From NCBI GenBank assembly GCA_019217005.1, contig JAHBNG010000014.1, positions 1 to 64,000 on the forward strand: a DNA stretch of 64,000 bases, written 5' to 3'. This stretch comes from Chloroflexi bacterium TSY (GTDB lineage: Bacteria > Chloroflexota > Anaerolineae > Caldilineales > Caldilineaceae). Positions 46,156 to 56,098 of this stretch are shown in pieces. Position numbers and translations under genes: made by a program. The notes under the pieces are model-generated. The model was not told the origin of the DNA, did not search any database, and saw only the letters and a list, made by a program, of their open reading frames with translations. Numbering within the stretch: the first letter of the stretch is position 1; every line of letters starts with the position of its first letter.

Positions 46156-49100
46156 ATGTTTCAAACAAGAGGCTCTCCATACGGCACTGCGTTTCTATAT
46201 TCACTGTTAGCAGTTGCGACAACGCTCGGTACTCGCTTCAGCTTATTTCCACCTATTTTCTGGTATTTAGCACTTGTTGTTCCTATTTTGCTGGCCGGTT
46301 GCGTTTTTGTGCACCGTTATTTTCTGCTGCTCGCTGTGATTGCAGTCGGCGTAACGGTGTTGTTGCTCCCTCAAGAGATCTTGCTACAAGAATTGCTCAA
46401 TCTTGGAATGTCCCTCGGCACAACGATTCTTGTCAGCGAGGTGATTTTTCGGACTGCACGAGAATTACGTCAACAGCAGAAGTTTATCCACAGTGTTCTA
46501 AATGTCGTTCCCAGTCATATCTTCGTTAAAGATCGATCAGGTCGTTATACGCTTGTCAATGAAGCCTTTGCGAAGTTTTTAGACATGACTCCCGATGAGA
46601 TTCTCAACAAGCAGACAGAGCAAGTCTCAGTAGATCCAAATTTCAGGTTTTGAGAGAGAATTCTGGCTAAACAGTTGACATAAATACAAATTTGCCGGTC
46701 GATATCTAGTTTTTGCGTTAGATTTGGGCGATTTTCAGATATGAAATAGGTTGTTTTCTGTAACCGAAATCTGAATAAATGACTCCAAAATCCCTGCAAT
46801 CTCGACTGAAAATAGCCAAAAACGCCAAATTTGGATCTACTGAGTCTGGAAAAATTCTCAGCTTGCCCAGCATTTTCGACAAGATGAGCGAGAAGTACTG
46901 GATACTGGGCAAGAAAAATTTGCTCCAACAACAGAATTAATGGACGTTGAAGGCAAACAACGCTACTTTCAAACGACCAAAAGACCACTTTTTTCCGAAG
47001 ATGGCATAGCCACTCATGTCATTGGAACGGCAACTGATGTAACACAGCGACTTCAGATCGAAAAAGAGCTTCAAGAGCAACAGAAGTTTATTCAGCTGAT
47101 ATTATCCAACATACCGATTGCGTTAAATGTATTGGATAAGGACGGTGTATTTACCTTGTCAGAGGGACAGGGATTGGACCGATTGGGCTACAAACCGGGC
47201 GAACTAGTTGGACAATCCATTTTTGACGTTTACCGGCATCGCTCCGACCTCTTGAATAACTTCCAAGCAGTCTTGAGTGGGGAAGAAAGGACTTTCATCA
47301 ACCGGGATGATCATAACGTTGTCTATGAAAGTAGAGCGCTTCCTCTGCGCGATGATCATGGCAATGTAACTGGATTGATCAGCGTTGGTGTGAATATTAC
47401 TGAACGAGTTCAAGCTGAACGTGCGCTGGAAACTGAACGTAAGCTATTACGAACATTAATTGATATTTTGCCCGATTATATCTATGCCAAAGATCAAGAG
47501 AGTTGCTTTATCTTGGCAAATTGGGCACTTGCTACATTTCGTGGATTCGACACGCCCAAGCAATTGATCGGCAAAACAGATTTTGATCTCTTTGGTGAAG
47601 AACAAATGCGTTCTACCTATGAGCAAGAACAGGAGATCATGCAAAGCGGCAAGCCACTGTTGAACAAGATGTTTCGGCGGGGGACGGATGAGTCACCGCG
47701 CTGGGTCTTGACAACAAAAGTTCCGCTGCGAGACGCAACAGAGAATATCGTTGGATTGGTTGGTATTAGCCGGGATGTAACAGACCTTAAGCTGATCGAA
47801 GATGAACTGCGGACAGCAAAAGAAAAAGCGGAGGAGGCAACACGGACAAAATCTGAATTTCTTGCCAATATGAGCCACGAAATCCGGACACCGATGAATG
47901 CTGTGATCGGCATGACGAGTTTGCTATTGGATACACAACTGACTGCCGAGCAGAGAGAGTTCGTCGAGACAATTCGAGGCAGCGGTGAAGCCCTATTGAC
48001 AATTATTAATGAAATTTTGGACTTTTCCAAGATCGAATCAGGCAAATTGGACCTGGATACGCAGCCATTTGATCTTCATACTTGTATTGAAGACGCGTTG
48101 GATCTATTTGCTGCGGAAGCCTCGGAAAAGGGCATTGAGTTGGCTTACATGACCGACGAAAATACACCCAATACAGTAGTGGGTGATGTGACTCGGTTAC
48201 GACAGATTTTGGTAAATCTCGTTGGCAATGCTGTTAAGTTCACCGAACAGGGGGAGATCGTTGTCTCCGTTGACTGTTTGCGCCTGGATGAACTGTGTCA
48301 ACTCCATTTTGCTGTGCGCGATACAGGGATCGGCATTCGGACAGAGCGCATGCAAACCCTTTTTGAATCATTTGCCCAAGCTGATGTTTCCATTACGCGT
48401 CAATATGGAGGAACCGGTTTGGGTCTAGCCATTAGTCGTCGTTTGTGTAGGCTGATGTCAGGTGATATGTGGGTCGAAAGCGAGGTGGGTGTTGGATCCA
48501 TTTTCCATTTCCGTATAATGCTTCCCGCAGCCTCCACCCAGAAACGTATCGCAAATATTCCTTTCAGCCTCAGAGGAAAGCGCGTACTCATTGTGGACGA
48601 CAATGCAACGAATCGAGAGATTCTATCTCGCCATATGGAACGTTGGCAAATGGTTCCGGTAACCGCTGATGGTGCAGAAACGGCGTTAGAAAAACTACAA
48701 ACTGAATCGTCATTTGATTTGGCAATTTTAGATTTCAAAATGCCAAAGATTGATGGGTTGGAACTTGCACATTCATTGCGTCAACACGGTGAAGCAGCCC
48801 AGATGCCTCTGATCCTCTTTACCTCCATAACCGGCACAGATGTTCGTGAACGCACTGCCATACTCAATCTAGATGCATATCTGACGAAGCCAATCAAACC
48901 ATCTCTGCTTTTTGATACACTTGTGAAGATTTTTGATGGAACTCGAGACCATAGAGCAGTTGTGCGTCCCGGATCGGACATATTCCAATTCGCTGAGACG
49001 CCATTAGCTGAACAGTTGCCCCTGCGCATCCTGTTAACAGAAGACAATGCGGTTAACCAGAAAGTCGCTTTGCGCATTCTGGAACGTCTTGGCTATCGTG

Positions 49101-49408
49101 CGGATATTGCATCAAACGGGCTGGAAGCACTCCAATCCATGGACCGACAAGACTACGATGTCGTTTTGATGGATGTACATATGCCAGAACTGGATGGCAT
49201 CGAGGCGACACACGAAATTCGCAAAACGATCACAAAGATGCGCCAACCTTACATTATCGCCATGACAGCTGATGCGATGGAGGGCGACAAGGAAAAATGC
49301 TTGCAGGCTGGAATGGATAATTACATCACAAAGCCAGTTCGGATCGATGAGTTGGTGAACGCCTTAAAGATGGTCTCTTCACAGACTGAAAATGGTCGTA
49401 ATGGGTGA
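46156..49408 (+). pseudogene. Hybrid sensor histidine kinase (PAS-HisKA-HATPase-REC-REC) cut by element B
   Basis: Removing element B1 and one AGTCT restores a continuous frame (NKQTEQV-WKNSQLAQHFRQDE). The reconstructed protein of about 1010 residues has four N-terminal membrane segments, three PAS-type sensor domains, a HisKA domain with the phospho-His in FLANMSHEIRTPMNAV, an HATPase domain (NLVGNAVKF, DTGIGI, GGTGLGLAIS), and two receiver domains with phospho-Asp in LAILDFKMP and VVLMDVHMP. The 3' part has an open frame of 822 codons from the ATG at 46,940 and could in principle yield a soluble kinase lacking the membrane region. ISL3 ends 24 bp before the original start, probably removing the promoter. 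Confidence 0.9.
46628..46842. mobile_element. Element B, copy 1, inside the histidine kinase gene
   Basis: 215 bp with terminal inverted repeats CAGTAGATCCAAATTT and AAATTTGGATCTACTG. Flanked by AGTCT (46,623-46,627 and 46,843-46,847). No coding capacity. The sequence is almost identical to copies at 55,479 and 60,039. Confidence 0.95.
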
Positions 49409-49428
49409 CTGGTAGTGCAACGAGAAGA

Positions 49429-49506
49429 GAGTGTGCTCAAAGTCTGTAAATGGAAACCGCTTTGTCAAAGAACCTGCTCCATTTACACACTTTATGGTAC
49501 ATACTC
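49429..49506. mobile_element. Element A, copy 8
   Basis: A 78-bp copy with arms CTCAAAGTCTGTAAATGG and CCATTTACACACTTTATGG. The flanking 8-bp repeats are no longer clear. It lies between the kinase and the convergent radical-SAM-linked gene. Confidence 0.75.
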
Positions 49507-49526
49507 AACAAATACAGATGTGGCAA

Positions 49527-50432
49527 TTAAACAAATTCGTCTCCAGCTCGTTCATTGATTGATCGGCCCTTAATCAATTCTGAATGAGCATCTTCTGTTT
49601 GGAGTCCTTGACGCAAATGTTTGTTTCGCTTTTTTCCTCGCCTATTTCGACCTCTCCCTCTTTTTGCGTCTCCTAATAAACCTTCTGGAGAAATGTCCGC
49701 CTGTTCAATGAGAGGATATTGTTCGTACAACGCAACATCTTCTGTGTGACAGCTTAAATAGAGACGTTCACGACGCAGAGTACGTGCAAAATCATCAAAA
49801 CCCAGAGCAGACACAACCTCGTCGGGTCGACCAGTTGCACCCGCCCGCTGCTGCACGCGCACAAAGATACAATGTTCTTCCGCCTTCTCAGTATAACCAC
49901 GATAGACTAATTCAAAGATCAGTGGACGTAAATTGTATCTATATTTTCGTCCTTTTCGCTCGCGCTCTCGCCAGATCTCGCTTTTTGCCAAGAATTCGTA
50001 AATACGTTGAGGAATCAAATCTGCGGGTAGTTCATCTGGTTCCGCATAGAGAAGAACCGTGTAATCAGCTCCAATCAACAGACTTTGCAAGGAATTGGTT
50101 TTAAGCGGAACTTGTTGGATAGAGTGGATCCGCACACCAGGGGGCAATTTGTCCTCGATGCGCCTCCGTAAAGTATCGAGAGGTGTAGCCGTACTGAAGG
50201 TGATATCCAGTGGCTCGCAGATACCTGTAAATCCAACGCCCAATGGTGCTGCAAATTGTATATGTGGCTGTGGATTGAAGCCTTTTTTGTAAAGCAATGG
50301 AAGATCTGCCCGTCGCAATGTACGTTCCCACAAGCGGAACTCATCCTGATGCGAGATGAACTTGATCGATTCGCCCTTTTCATAGTACAAGCGCACGCGT
50401 TGACGCATGTCAGATTCATTATTGATCGTCAT
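49527..50432 (-). CDS. TIGR03936-type radical-SAM-linked protein (DUF2344)
   Basis: 301 residues. N-terminal RVRLYYEKGESIKFISHQDEFRLWERTLRRADLPLLYKKGFNPQPHI matches the DUF2344/TIGR03936 family (quoted in parts: FISHQDEFRLWERTLRRA, GFNPQPHIQFAAPLGVG). The C-terminus is basic and Arg/Lys-rich (KRGRGRNRRGKKRNKH). This family is always a partner, often a fusion, of the TIGR03960 radical-SAM protein, which here is the gene immediately upstream (33-bp gap). Substrate is unknown. The likely start is the ATG at 50,432 or the one eight codons later. Confidence 0.88.
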   Translation of the reverse strand: MTINNESDMRQRVRLYYEKGESIKFISHQDEFRLWERTLRRADLPLLYKKGFNPQPHIQFAAPLGVGFTGICEPLDITFSTATPLDTLRRRIEDKLPPGVRIHSIQQVPLKTNSLQSLLIGADYTVLLYAEPDELPADLIPQRIYEFLAKSEIWRERERKGRKYRYNLRPLIFELVYRGYTEKAEEHCIFVRVQQRAGATGRPDEVVSALGFDDFARTLRRERLYLSCHTEDVALYEQYPLIEQADISPEGLLGDAKRGRGRNRRGKKRNKHLRQGLQTEDAHSELIKGRSINERAGDEFV

Positions 50433-50465
50433 AGCACAGCATCTTCTGATGAATTGATCAACTCT

Positions 50466-52484
50466 TCAACCCGTTGTATAACGGTCCCGTGACGTCTCTG
50501 TGGAACGCGTTCGCCAAACTGTCCTGTCCTGTGACATTTCATCGCTAAAATAGAGGGGGATAGGCGTGATATCAACTGGTTGTCGCTCCTTATCCTTTCC
50601 CAAAGGTGGGCAGCACCACGCTACATCTTCTGCCTTACGCCGCTGCTCTTTGAAGTAGCCCAAAATACCACAGCTAAAGCAATGCTCACGACAATCATCA
50701 ATGACACCACCTTGATACGTGTGAATATACTCATCGACCAAAAATTGTTTTTTGAGTCCTGCCGAAATATGGTCCCACGGCAACATTTCGTCAATGGGTC
50801 GCTCACGCCGAGCATACCAGTCCATATCCAGATTGAATTCGGTGAACGCTTGCTGCCAAGCCTCAAAATTGAACCATTCACCCCAACCCTCCATTTTGGC
50901 ACCTAATTCCCAGGCACGTTCAATCACCGCCGCCATTCGGCGGTCGCCCCGCGTCAAAAATGCCTCCACCATCGTTTCACGAGGATTGTTCCATGTCAGC
51001 TGGAGACCGGGTCCCGTCATTTCTCGCTTGAGTAGCTCGATCTGGGCATCGATTACATCATCGTCCGCCATTGGTACCCATTGGAATGGCGTATGCGGTT
51101 TTGGCACCAAGGTACTGACACCAACACGCACTTTGGCTTTATTTCCTAGTAGGCGTCGTCCGACAGCCATTACCTCTTTCGACAGATCGACGATCGCCTG
51201 TACATCTTTCAATGTCTGTGTCGGATGACCAATCATAAAGTACATTTTGATTGTGGTCCACCCTCTGCTAAAAACCTCTTCTGCCGTCTTTAAAAGATCT
51301 TCCGAAGCAATAGGCTTGTTGATAACGTCACGTAGTCGATCTGTAGCCGCCTCTGGTGCAAAAGTAAAACCGGAGCGACGACGCCCCTTTTCTAACAGAT
51401 CCATCAAATCGACACTGAAGCTTTCGATCCGTAAACTTGGCAAACCAATTCCTAGTTTTTTTGCGCCATGGTTTTCCAATGTACGACGCACCAACTCTTC
51501 TACATATGTATAATCACTACTGCTTAAGCTGAGAAAACTGACCTCTTCAAACCCACAATGCTCGATCATTTCATCAACAGCTTGAAGAACCTCGTCCGCA
51601 GTGCGCTCGCGTACAGGACGAAAGATCATTCCGGCTTGACAGAAGCGACAGCCCCGAGTACATCCCCGCATAATCTCAATCGCCGCTCGGTTATGGACAA
51701 CATCGATATACGGCACGATGAATTTGGTCACCGGCGGTGGCAAGACGGTCACCACCCGTTTCATCACCTCAGGGGGGGCTGCTGGATCCGTTGGTTCTAT
51801 CGATGCAACCGTCCCATCGGCTGCATAACTGGCTTCATAGAAGGCCGGCACGTAGACGCCTGGAATGCGAGCAAGAGATTGCCAAAGCTGCTGGCGGCTT
51901 TGACTTGCTTTGCTGCGCCAGGTTCGATGCGCTTCGACAACCTCAAAAATTACCTCCTCACCTTCCCCAATAATCATGGCATCGAAGAAAAGACTTATTG
52001 GTTCAGGATTGTAGCAACCAGAACCACCAGAGATGATGAGCGGATCCTCTGTTGTGCGATTGTTTACCCGCAGTGGGATGCCGGCCAGATCCAACATGGT
52101 GAGAACATTGGTATAGAGCTGCTCATAAGGGAGGCTAAAACCAATGACATCAAAATCACGCAGCGGATGTCGGGTCTCTAGTCCATAGAGCGGAATTCCA
52201 TCACGACGCATAAATTCTTCAAAATCGGGCCAGGGGCAATAGACGCGCTCTGCCAACATGTCGCTGCGCTTGTTGATCAAGTCGTATAAGACCATCAAAC
52301 CTAGATTGCTGCCCCCCAATTCATAGATATCGGGAAAGGCCAAGGCAACTTTAGATGTGATCTCTGGATTGGTCCAATCCTTGACAATACTATTCAGTTC
52401 ACCGCCCGTATAGCGGGCCGGTTGTTTTACTTTATGCAGAACGCGGTCGAGCGCTCGCGTGACTTGCTTTGGAGTTTGGAGCAT
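50466..52484 (-). CDS. TIGR03960-type B12-binding-domain/radical-SAM protein
   Basis: I use the ATG at 52,484, preceded by AGGAAAC; an open frame reaches 52,535 but adds an unconserved stretch. About 672 residues. The radical-SAM cluster motif is RGCTRGCRFCQAGM (CxxxCxxC), after a cobalamin-binding-like N-terminal domain (LAERVYCPWPDFEEFM, PLIISGGSGCYNPEPI). The C-terminus has extra cysteines (CREHCFSCGIL) that may bind a second cluster. It acts together with the downstream TIGR03936 protein. In many bacteria this pair precedes rplU-rpmA; those genes are not in the window. The reaction is not known. Confidence 0.9.
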   Translation of the reverse strand: MLQTPKQVTRALDRVLHKVKQPARYTGGELNSIVKDWTNPEITSKVALAFPDIYELGGSNLGLMVLYDLINKRSDMLAERVYCPWPDFEEFMRRDGIPLYGLETRHPLRDFDVIGFSLPYEQLYTNVLTMLDLAGIPLRVNNRTTEDPLIISGGSGCYNPEPISLFFDAMIIGEGEEVIFEVVEAHRTWRSKASQSRQQLWQSLARIPGVYVPAFYEASYAADGTVASIEPTDPAAPPEVMKRVVTVLPPPVTKFIVPYIDVVHNRAAIEIMRGCTRGCRFCQAGMIFRPVRERTADEVLQAVDEMIEHCGFEEVSFLSLSSSDYTYVEELVRRTLENHGAKKLGIGLPSLRIESFSVDLMDLLEKGRRRSGFTFAPEAATDRLRDVINKPIASEDLLKTAEEVFSRGWTTIKMYFMIGHPTQTLKDVQAIVDLSKEVMAVGRRLLGNKAKVRVGVSTLVPKPHTPFQWVPMADDDVIDAQIELLKREMTGPGLQLTWNNPRETMVEAFLTRGDRRMAAVIERAWELGAKMEGWGEWFNFEAWQQAFTEFNLDMDWYARRERPIDEMLPWDHISAGLKKQFLVDEYIHTYQGGVIDDCREHCFSCGILGYFKEQRRKAEDVAWCCPPLGKDKERQPVDITPIPLYFSDEMSQDRTVWRTRSTETSRDRYTTG

Positions 52485-52530
52485 TGTTACAGTTTCCTTC
52501 GTATCTACCAGGTGTTTTGTATCAAAAATA

Positions 52531-52600
52531 AGCACCTAGGTGGGATTTGAACCCACAATGTATTCGTAGTATACCCATTGTACCACAAATTACTCTACTT
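52531..52600 (-). tRNA. tRNA-like fragment
   Basis: On the minus strand, a perfect T arm GTGGG-TTCAAAT-CCCAC is followed by CTAGGTGC. Upstream a hairpin CAATGGGTAT-ACTACGA-ATACATTG resembles an anticodon arm. A matching 5' acceptor strand (CACCTAG) is absent, so it cannot fold as a normal tRNA. Probably a decayed tRNA gene. Confidence 0.3.
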
Positions 52601-52650
52601 TGCGTGGGCTGGGCTGACCCATCTCGATGGTCGAACGGATTTATTGACTA

Positions 52651-52678
52651 TTGACAAAGAGTGTTTCTATATGATAAT
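52651..52678 (+). promoter_or_regulatory. Sigma-70-type promoter of the small RNA
   Basis: TTGACA (52,651-52,656) and GATAAT (52,673-52,678) are separated by 16 nt. The -35 box is perfect and the -10 box matches 5 of 6 positions. A start near 52,685 would place the structured RNA just downstream. Confidence 0.65.
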
Positions 52679-52684
52679 CTGACA

Positions 52685-52918
52685 CCGTAGGAATCAAAAG
52701 TGAATAATGCAACCTGCTGGAGTCCCGGTTATCGGTTGTTGGTTATGAACCGTTCGCCTTTGTCTTTCGCTTCTTTGTGATCGATTGTGACATAAGGCGG
52801 ATGATCTGCACCGACATAAGTCACTGCAAGTTATTTGGTGTAACCAGAACCAAACTCCAGACAGGATAGAGCACCTTGATGCTCTAAGACACCTCCTGCT
52901 GTTGGAGGTGTTTTTTGT
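52685..52918 (+). ncRNA. Candidate structured small RNA of about 230 nt (6S-like shape)
   Basis: Between a good promoter and an intrinsic terminator there is no protein gene. The 5' arm CCTGCTGGAG (52,713-52,722) pairs with CTCCAGACAGG (52,855-52,865) with one bulge, closing a long stem. Inside it, GGTTGTTGGTTA (52,733-52,744) pairs with TAACCAGAACC (52,841-52,851), and CGCCTT (52,755-52,760) with AAGGCG (52,794-52,799). This long interrupted hairpin and size recall 6S RNA, but no sequence motif proves that. Alternatives are another trans-acting RNA or a leader of the RACo-like gene 270 bp downstream. Length and start are approximate. Confidence 0.5.
52889..52918 (+). terminator. Intrinsic terminator
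   Basis: ACACCTCC and GGAGGTGT pair perfectly around a 7-nt loop and are followed by six T. A second small hairpin AGAGCA/TGCTCT precedes it (52,868-52,885). Confidence 0.85.
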
Positions 52919-52930
52919 TTCCTGCACTAC

Positions 52931-53189
52931 TGCGGTTGTGGTGAAAGGATGGTTGTTCTACAGCTCTGCCAGATAATGCAAAACCATGTATTCATACAGA
53001 GCTCAGAAGGTGTTTTAAAAGTGCCGCAACGTGTCATTTTGCTCACGCAGTGGTCCGTAGGAACGGAGCGAAGAATCTTCTTTTTGAGCTTGGGATGTGG
53101 GATTCTCCCTTCGGAAGACTCAGAGCCCCAAAGCCTCCTCAGAATGACATTTAAGACATGCTCTCAGTTTAAACGAGTGTGGTGTTTCT
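52931..53189. repeat. Repeat E copy 2 and a GAATCTTC-type palindrome
   Basis: 52,931-53,004 matches the outer parts of repeat E at 8904. After it, 53,030-53,155 contains GTGTCATTTTGCTCACGCAG and, at the other end, CTCAGAATGACAT with AGCGAAGAATCTTC inside, a common type of imperfect palindrome. No gene. The RACo start follows directly. Confidence 0.5.
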
Positions 53190-55343
53190 ATGACTATTTC
53201 ACATCGTATTATATTTCAGCCGCTCGGCCGCCAGGGAGACATTGTAGAAGGCACGACCTTGTTAGACGCTGCCCGCCAAATGGGCGTGGAGATCGAATCG
53301 ATCTGTGGGGGACGTCAGACCTGCGGAAAGTGCAAGATTGTTGTAGAAGAGGGCGAGTTTGTCAAGTTTGGCATTGCCTCAAGAATGGCTCACCTATCGG
53401 AACCTGAAGAGAGAGAGCAACAGTATGCAAGCCGACGTGACTTTACCCCAGACGAGCGTCTGAGTTGTGCCTGTCAAGTAGAAGGCCCGCTCGTTATACG
53501 TGTGCCAGAAGAAAGCCAGATGCGGAAGCAGGTGGTGCGCAAAGCGATTGGCTTTGCGCGCTCGATTTCTGTCAATGCCGTGATGCGTCTCTACTATGTG
53601 GAATTGCCTCCAGCCGAACTCAAGGATCACCGAGGCGACTGGCAGCGCCTTCAAGATGAATTGCGCTCAGTTCATCATCTAGACAACCTACAGATTGATC
53701 CGCTCATTCTTCGGACCCTGCAACCCGCACTCAGTCGTGCCAACCGAGCTATCACCGTGACAGTTTGGCGAGATCAGAAAGTGGTACAGATCCGATCTGG
53801 TTTTCAGGAGAATCTCTACGGAATTGCCATCGACGTAGGGACAACTACGATTGCAGGACACCTCTGCCATTTGCGAACAGGTGACGTGCTCGCTACAGCC
53901 AGTCGCATGAACCCCCAGGTACCCTATGGCGAAGACCTGATGAGTCGCGTTAGCTATGCCATGATGAATGAAGATGGGACGGATCGGATGCACAGGGCTG
54001 TGATCGAAGGGTTGAATGAGATCATCGCCGACGTTGCGGCACAGGCCAAAATTGAGCCTCTTGAGATCATTGAGATGGTCGTTGTGGCGAATACAACCAT
54101 GCATCACCTCATTTTGGGCGTCAATCCTGTCGAACTAGGCGGGGCACCATTTAGTTTGGTCACGCATGATGCCGTTGATATCAAGGCTCGAGATTTGGGG
54201 ATACATCTTGCACCCGGAGCAAACATTCACATTCCGCCCTGCGAAGCGGGGCATGTAGGGGCAGACAACGTTGGCGTATTGGTGGCCGAAGCACCCTATC
54301 ATCAAGACAAGCAGATGCTCGTGATTGATATTGGCACCAATGGTGAATTACTACTCGGCAACGACAAGAAGCTTCTCAGCGCCAGCAGTCCCACTGGTCC
54401 GGCATTCGAAGGTGCTCAAATTCTGCACGGCATGCGTGCGGCTGATGGTGCAATCGAGCGTGTGCGCATCGATCCCGCCACCTTGGATGTACGCTTCAAG
54501 ATGATTGGGAAAGATGAATGGATAAAGAGTTCAAAGGTCGAAATTCAGCATTCGAAATCGGACACCCAAAGTCTTCAAGCAAGGCATCAATCTAAACGTG
54601 AGGCGATTCTCAATCCGCCGCTGCGTGCCTCTGGTATTTGTGGCTCCGGCATTATCGAGGCCGTGGCAGAACTTTTTGTGGTGGGTCTACTCGCGCCAAA
54701 CGGGCGCCTCGTGGAGATCGAGCATCCACGTTTGCGAACTGGATTGGGAGATGGCGGGGGAAAGGCTGAGTTTATCTTGGCCTATCCGCATGAAACCAGC
54801 ACCGGTGAGGCGATTGTGGTTCATTCGGATGATATTCGGGCCATTCAACTTGCCAAGGCCGCTCTCTACGCAGGAGCCAAACTTCTCATGAACCGTATGC
54901 AGCGAACAAGCGTAGATCGTATTGTATTGGCCGGGGGGTTTGGTAGTTATATTGATCCAAAATATGCCATGATTCTGGGACTTATCCCCGATTGCTCTTT
55001 GGATTCTGTGCACGCAGTGGGCAACGCTGCTGGTGACGGCGCACGGATGATTCTCCTCGACCGAGAGAAACGGGAAGAAGCTAGGTGGGCCGCTCGCTGG
55101 GTAACTTATATTGAAACCGCCGTGGAGCCAACGTTTCAAGAAGAGTTTGTTGGGGCGATTCATATTCCTCACGCCACAGATCCTTTTCCACATCTTGCAT
55201 CATTGTTGGCAGATGCAAAACAGAAATGGTCACCAGAGCGGCTTACAGCGATTGATGCAATGGTCGGTGACACAAATAGAGGGCGTGCGAGTCGTGAGGA
55301 ACGCGCTGCTCGACGCGCCCGTCGTCAACGAGTACGAGCATGA
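53190..55343 (+). CDS. Corrinoid activation protein (RACo/RamA-like, ASKHA and 2Fe-2S)
   Basis: 717 residues. An N-terminal ferredoxin domain carries a 2Fe-2S site (Cys39, Cys45, Cys48 in CGGRQTCGKCK and a Cys in RLSCACQV). The C-terminal ASKHA-type ATPase domain (DUF4445) has YGIAIDVGTTTIAGHLC and LVIDIGTNGELLLG for phosphate binding. Such proteins use ATP to drive reduction of inactive Co(II) corrinoid proteins to Co(I) in methyl-transfer systems. It ends with a basic tail (RAARRARRQRVRA) that resembles that of the methyltransferase downstream. The next three genes on the same strand belong to C1 methyl transfer, so they probably act together; small elements occupy the gap after it. Confidence 0.92.
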   Translation: MTISHRIIFQPLGRQGDIVEGTTLLDAARQMGVEIESICGGRQTCGKCKIVVEEGEFVKFGIASRMAHLSEPEEREQQYASRRDFTPDERLSCACQVEGPLVIRVPEESQMRKQVVRKAIGFARSISVNAVMRLYYVELPPAELKDHRGDWQRLQDELRSVHHLDNLQIDPLILRTLQPALSRANRAITVTVWRDQKVVQIRSGFQENLYGIAIDVGTTTIAGHLCHLRTGDVLATASRMNPQVPYGEDLMSRVSYAMMNEDGTDRMHRAVIEGLNEIIADVAAQAKIEPLEIIEMVVVANTTMHHLILGVNPVELGGAPFSLVTHDAVDIKARDLGIHLAPGANIHIPPCEAGHVGADNVGVLVAEAPYHQDKQMLVIDIGTNGELLLGNDKKLLSASSPTGPAFEGAQILHGMRAADGAIERVRIDPATLDVRFKMIGKDEWIKSSKVEIQHSKSDTQSLQARHQSKREAILNPPLRASGICGSGIIEAVAELFVVGLLAPNGRLVEIEHPRLRTGLGDGGGKAEFILAYPHETSTGEAIVVHSDDIRAIQLAKAALYAGAKLLMNRMQRTSVDRIVLAGGFGSYIDPKYAMILGLIPDCSLDSVHAVGNAAGDGARMILLDREKREEARWAARWVTYIETAVEPTFQEEFVGAIHIPHATDPFPHLASLLADAKQKWSPERLTAIDAMVGDTNRGRASREERAARRARRQRVRA

Positions 55344-55394
55344 GGCAGATAGACAAGGTATTTCGATATGATAAGTGAACCCGAGAAAGTATTG

Positions 55395-55455
55395 GGACAC
55401 GGATTGATTGGATTTTCAAGATTTTATCCGTGTGTATCTGTGAAAATCCGTGTCC
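55395..55455. repeat. Inverted repeat with GGACACGGATT arms
   Basis: GGACACGGATT (55,395-55,405) and AATCCGTGTCC (55,445-55,455) with a 39-nt interior. Located between RACo and element B2. Resembles common short palindromic repeats of the ATCCGTG type. Confidence 0.6.
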
Positions 55456-55478
55456 TATTTCTGATCTCTTTCTAGACT

Positions 55479-55693
55479 CAGTAGATCCAAATTTCAGGTT
55501 TTGAGAGAGAATTCTGGCTAAACAGTTGACATAAATACAAATTTGCCGGTCGATATCTAGTTTTTGCGTTAGATTTGGGCGATTTTCAGATATGAAATAG
55601 GTTGTTTTCTGTAACCGAAATCTGAATAAATGACTCCAAAATCCCTGCAATCTCGACTGAAAATCGCCAAAAACGCCAAATTTGGATCTACTG
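55479..55693. mobile_element. Element B, copy 2
   Basis: 215 bp, one mismatch class away from copy 1, flanked by AGACT (55,474-55,478 and 55,694-55,698). It interrupts the spacing between RACo and the PF13769-type gene. Confidence 0.95.
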
Positions 55694-55748
55694 AGACTTT
55701 ACTTATTAGTTTCCGGAATGGCCTAAAAGCTACGCTGGAGGCATTAAA

Positions 55749-56051
55749 ATGGCAGAATATCAAGTGACATATTGGCGCGAGATTCCATCGATGGTGACGG
55801 CGCGTGAGGGCAGACGAAATCGAGCAAAGATCGAATTGCCCCAGCGCTTTCAGGTAGCGATCGATGAAGCCGCCATGCGTGCAAATTTGATTGGAACCGA
55901 TGAATATCTTGCTGAATGGCAACGCAGTGAGTGGGTTGAACGAGATGGCGCGCCAGAAGAAGTCGTGCAAACAGTTGCTGCTGAACTTGAAGCCGAATTT
56001 ACACCAGAGCGCATACGGGAGATTTTGCGTAAAGCCGCCATCGATAGCTGA
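55749..56051 (+). CDS. PF13769-type small protein ("virulence factor" family)
   Basis: 100 residues. MAEYQVTYWREIPSMVTARE, IELPQRFQVAIDEAAMRANL and a Glu-rich C-terminus match the small PF13769 family, often annotated as virulence factor without evidence for it. In other bacteria it lies next to methylamine/betaine-type methyltransferases, DUF1638 and RACo-like genes. The same arrangement here suggests a role in corrinoid-dependent methyl transfer. Ends 47 bp before the methyltransferase gene. Confidence 0.75.
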   Translation: MAEYQVTYWREIPSMVTAREGRRNRAKIELPQRFQVAIDEAAMRANLIGTDEYLAEWQRSEWVERDGAPEEVVQTVAAELEAEFTPERIREILRKAAIDS

Positions 56052-56098
56052 TGGTGGACCGTTGATAATAATATTAGAGGAAAATACGGGGAAACCTT

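Noticed and set aside
52690..52920. Cobalamin riboswitch before the RACo gene
   Set aside because: The conserved core (GCCACTG type and the B12 box) is not present; the region fits a terminated small RNA better.
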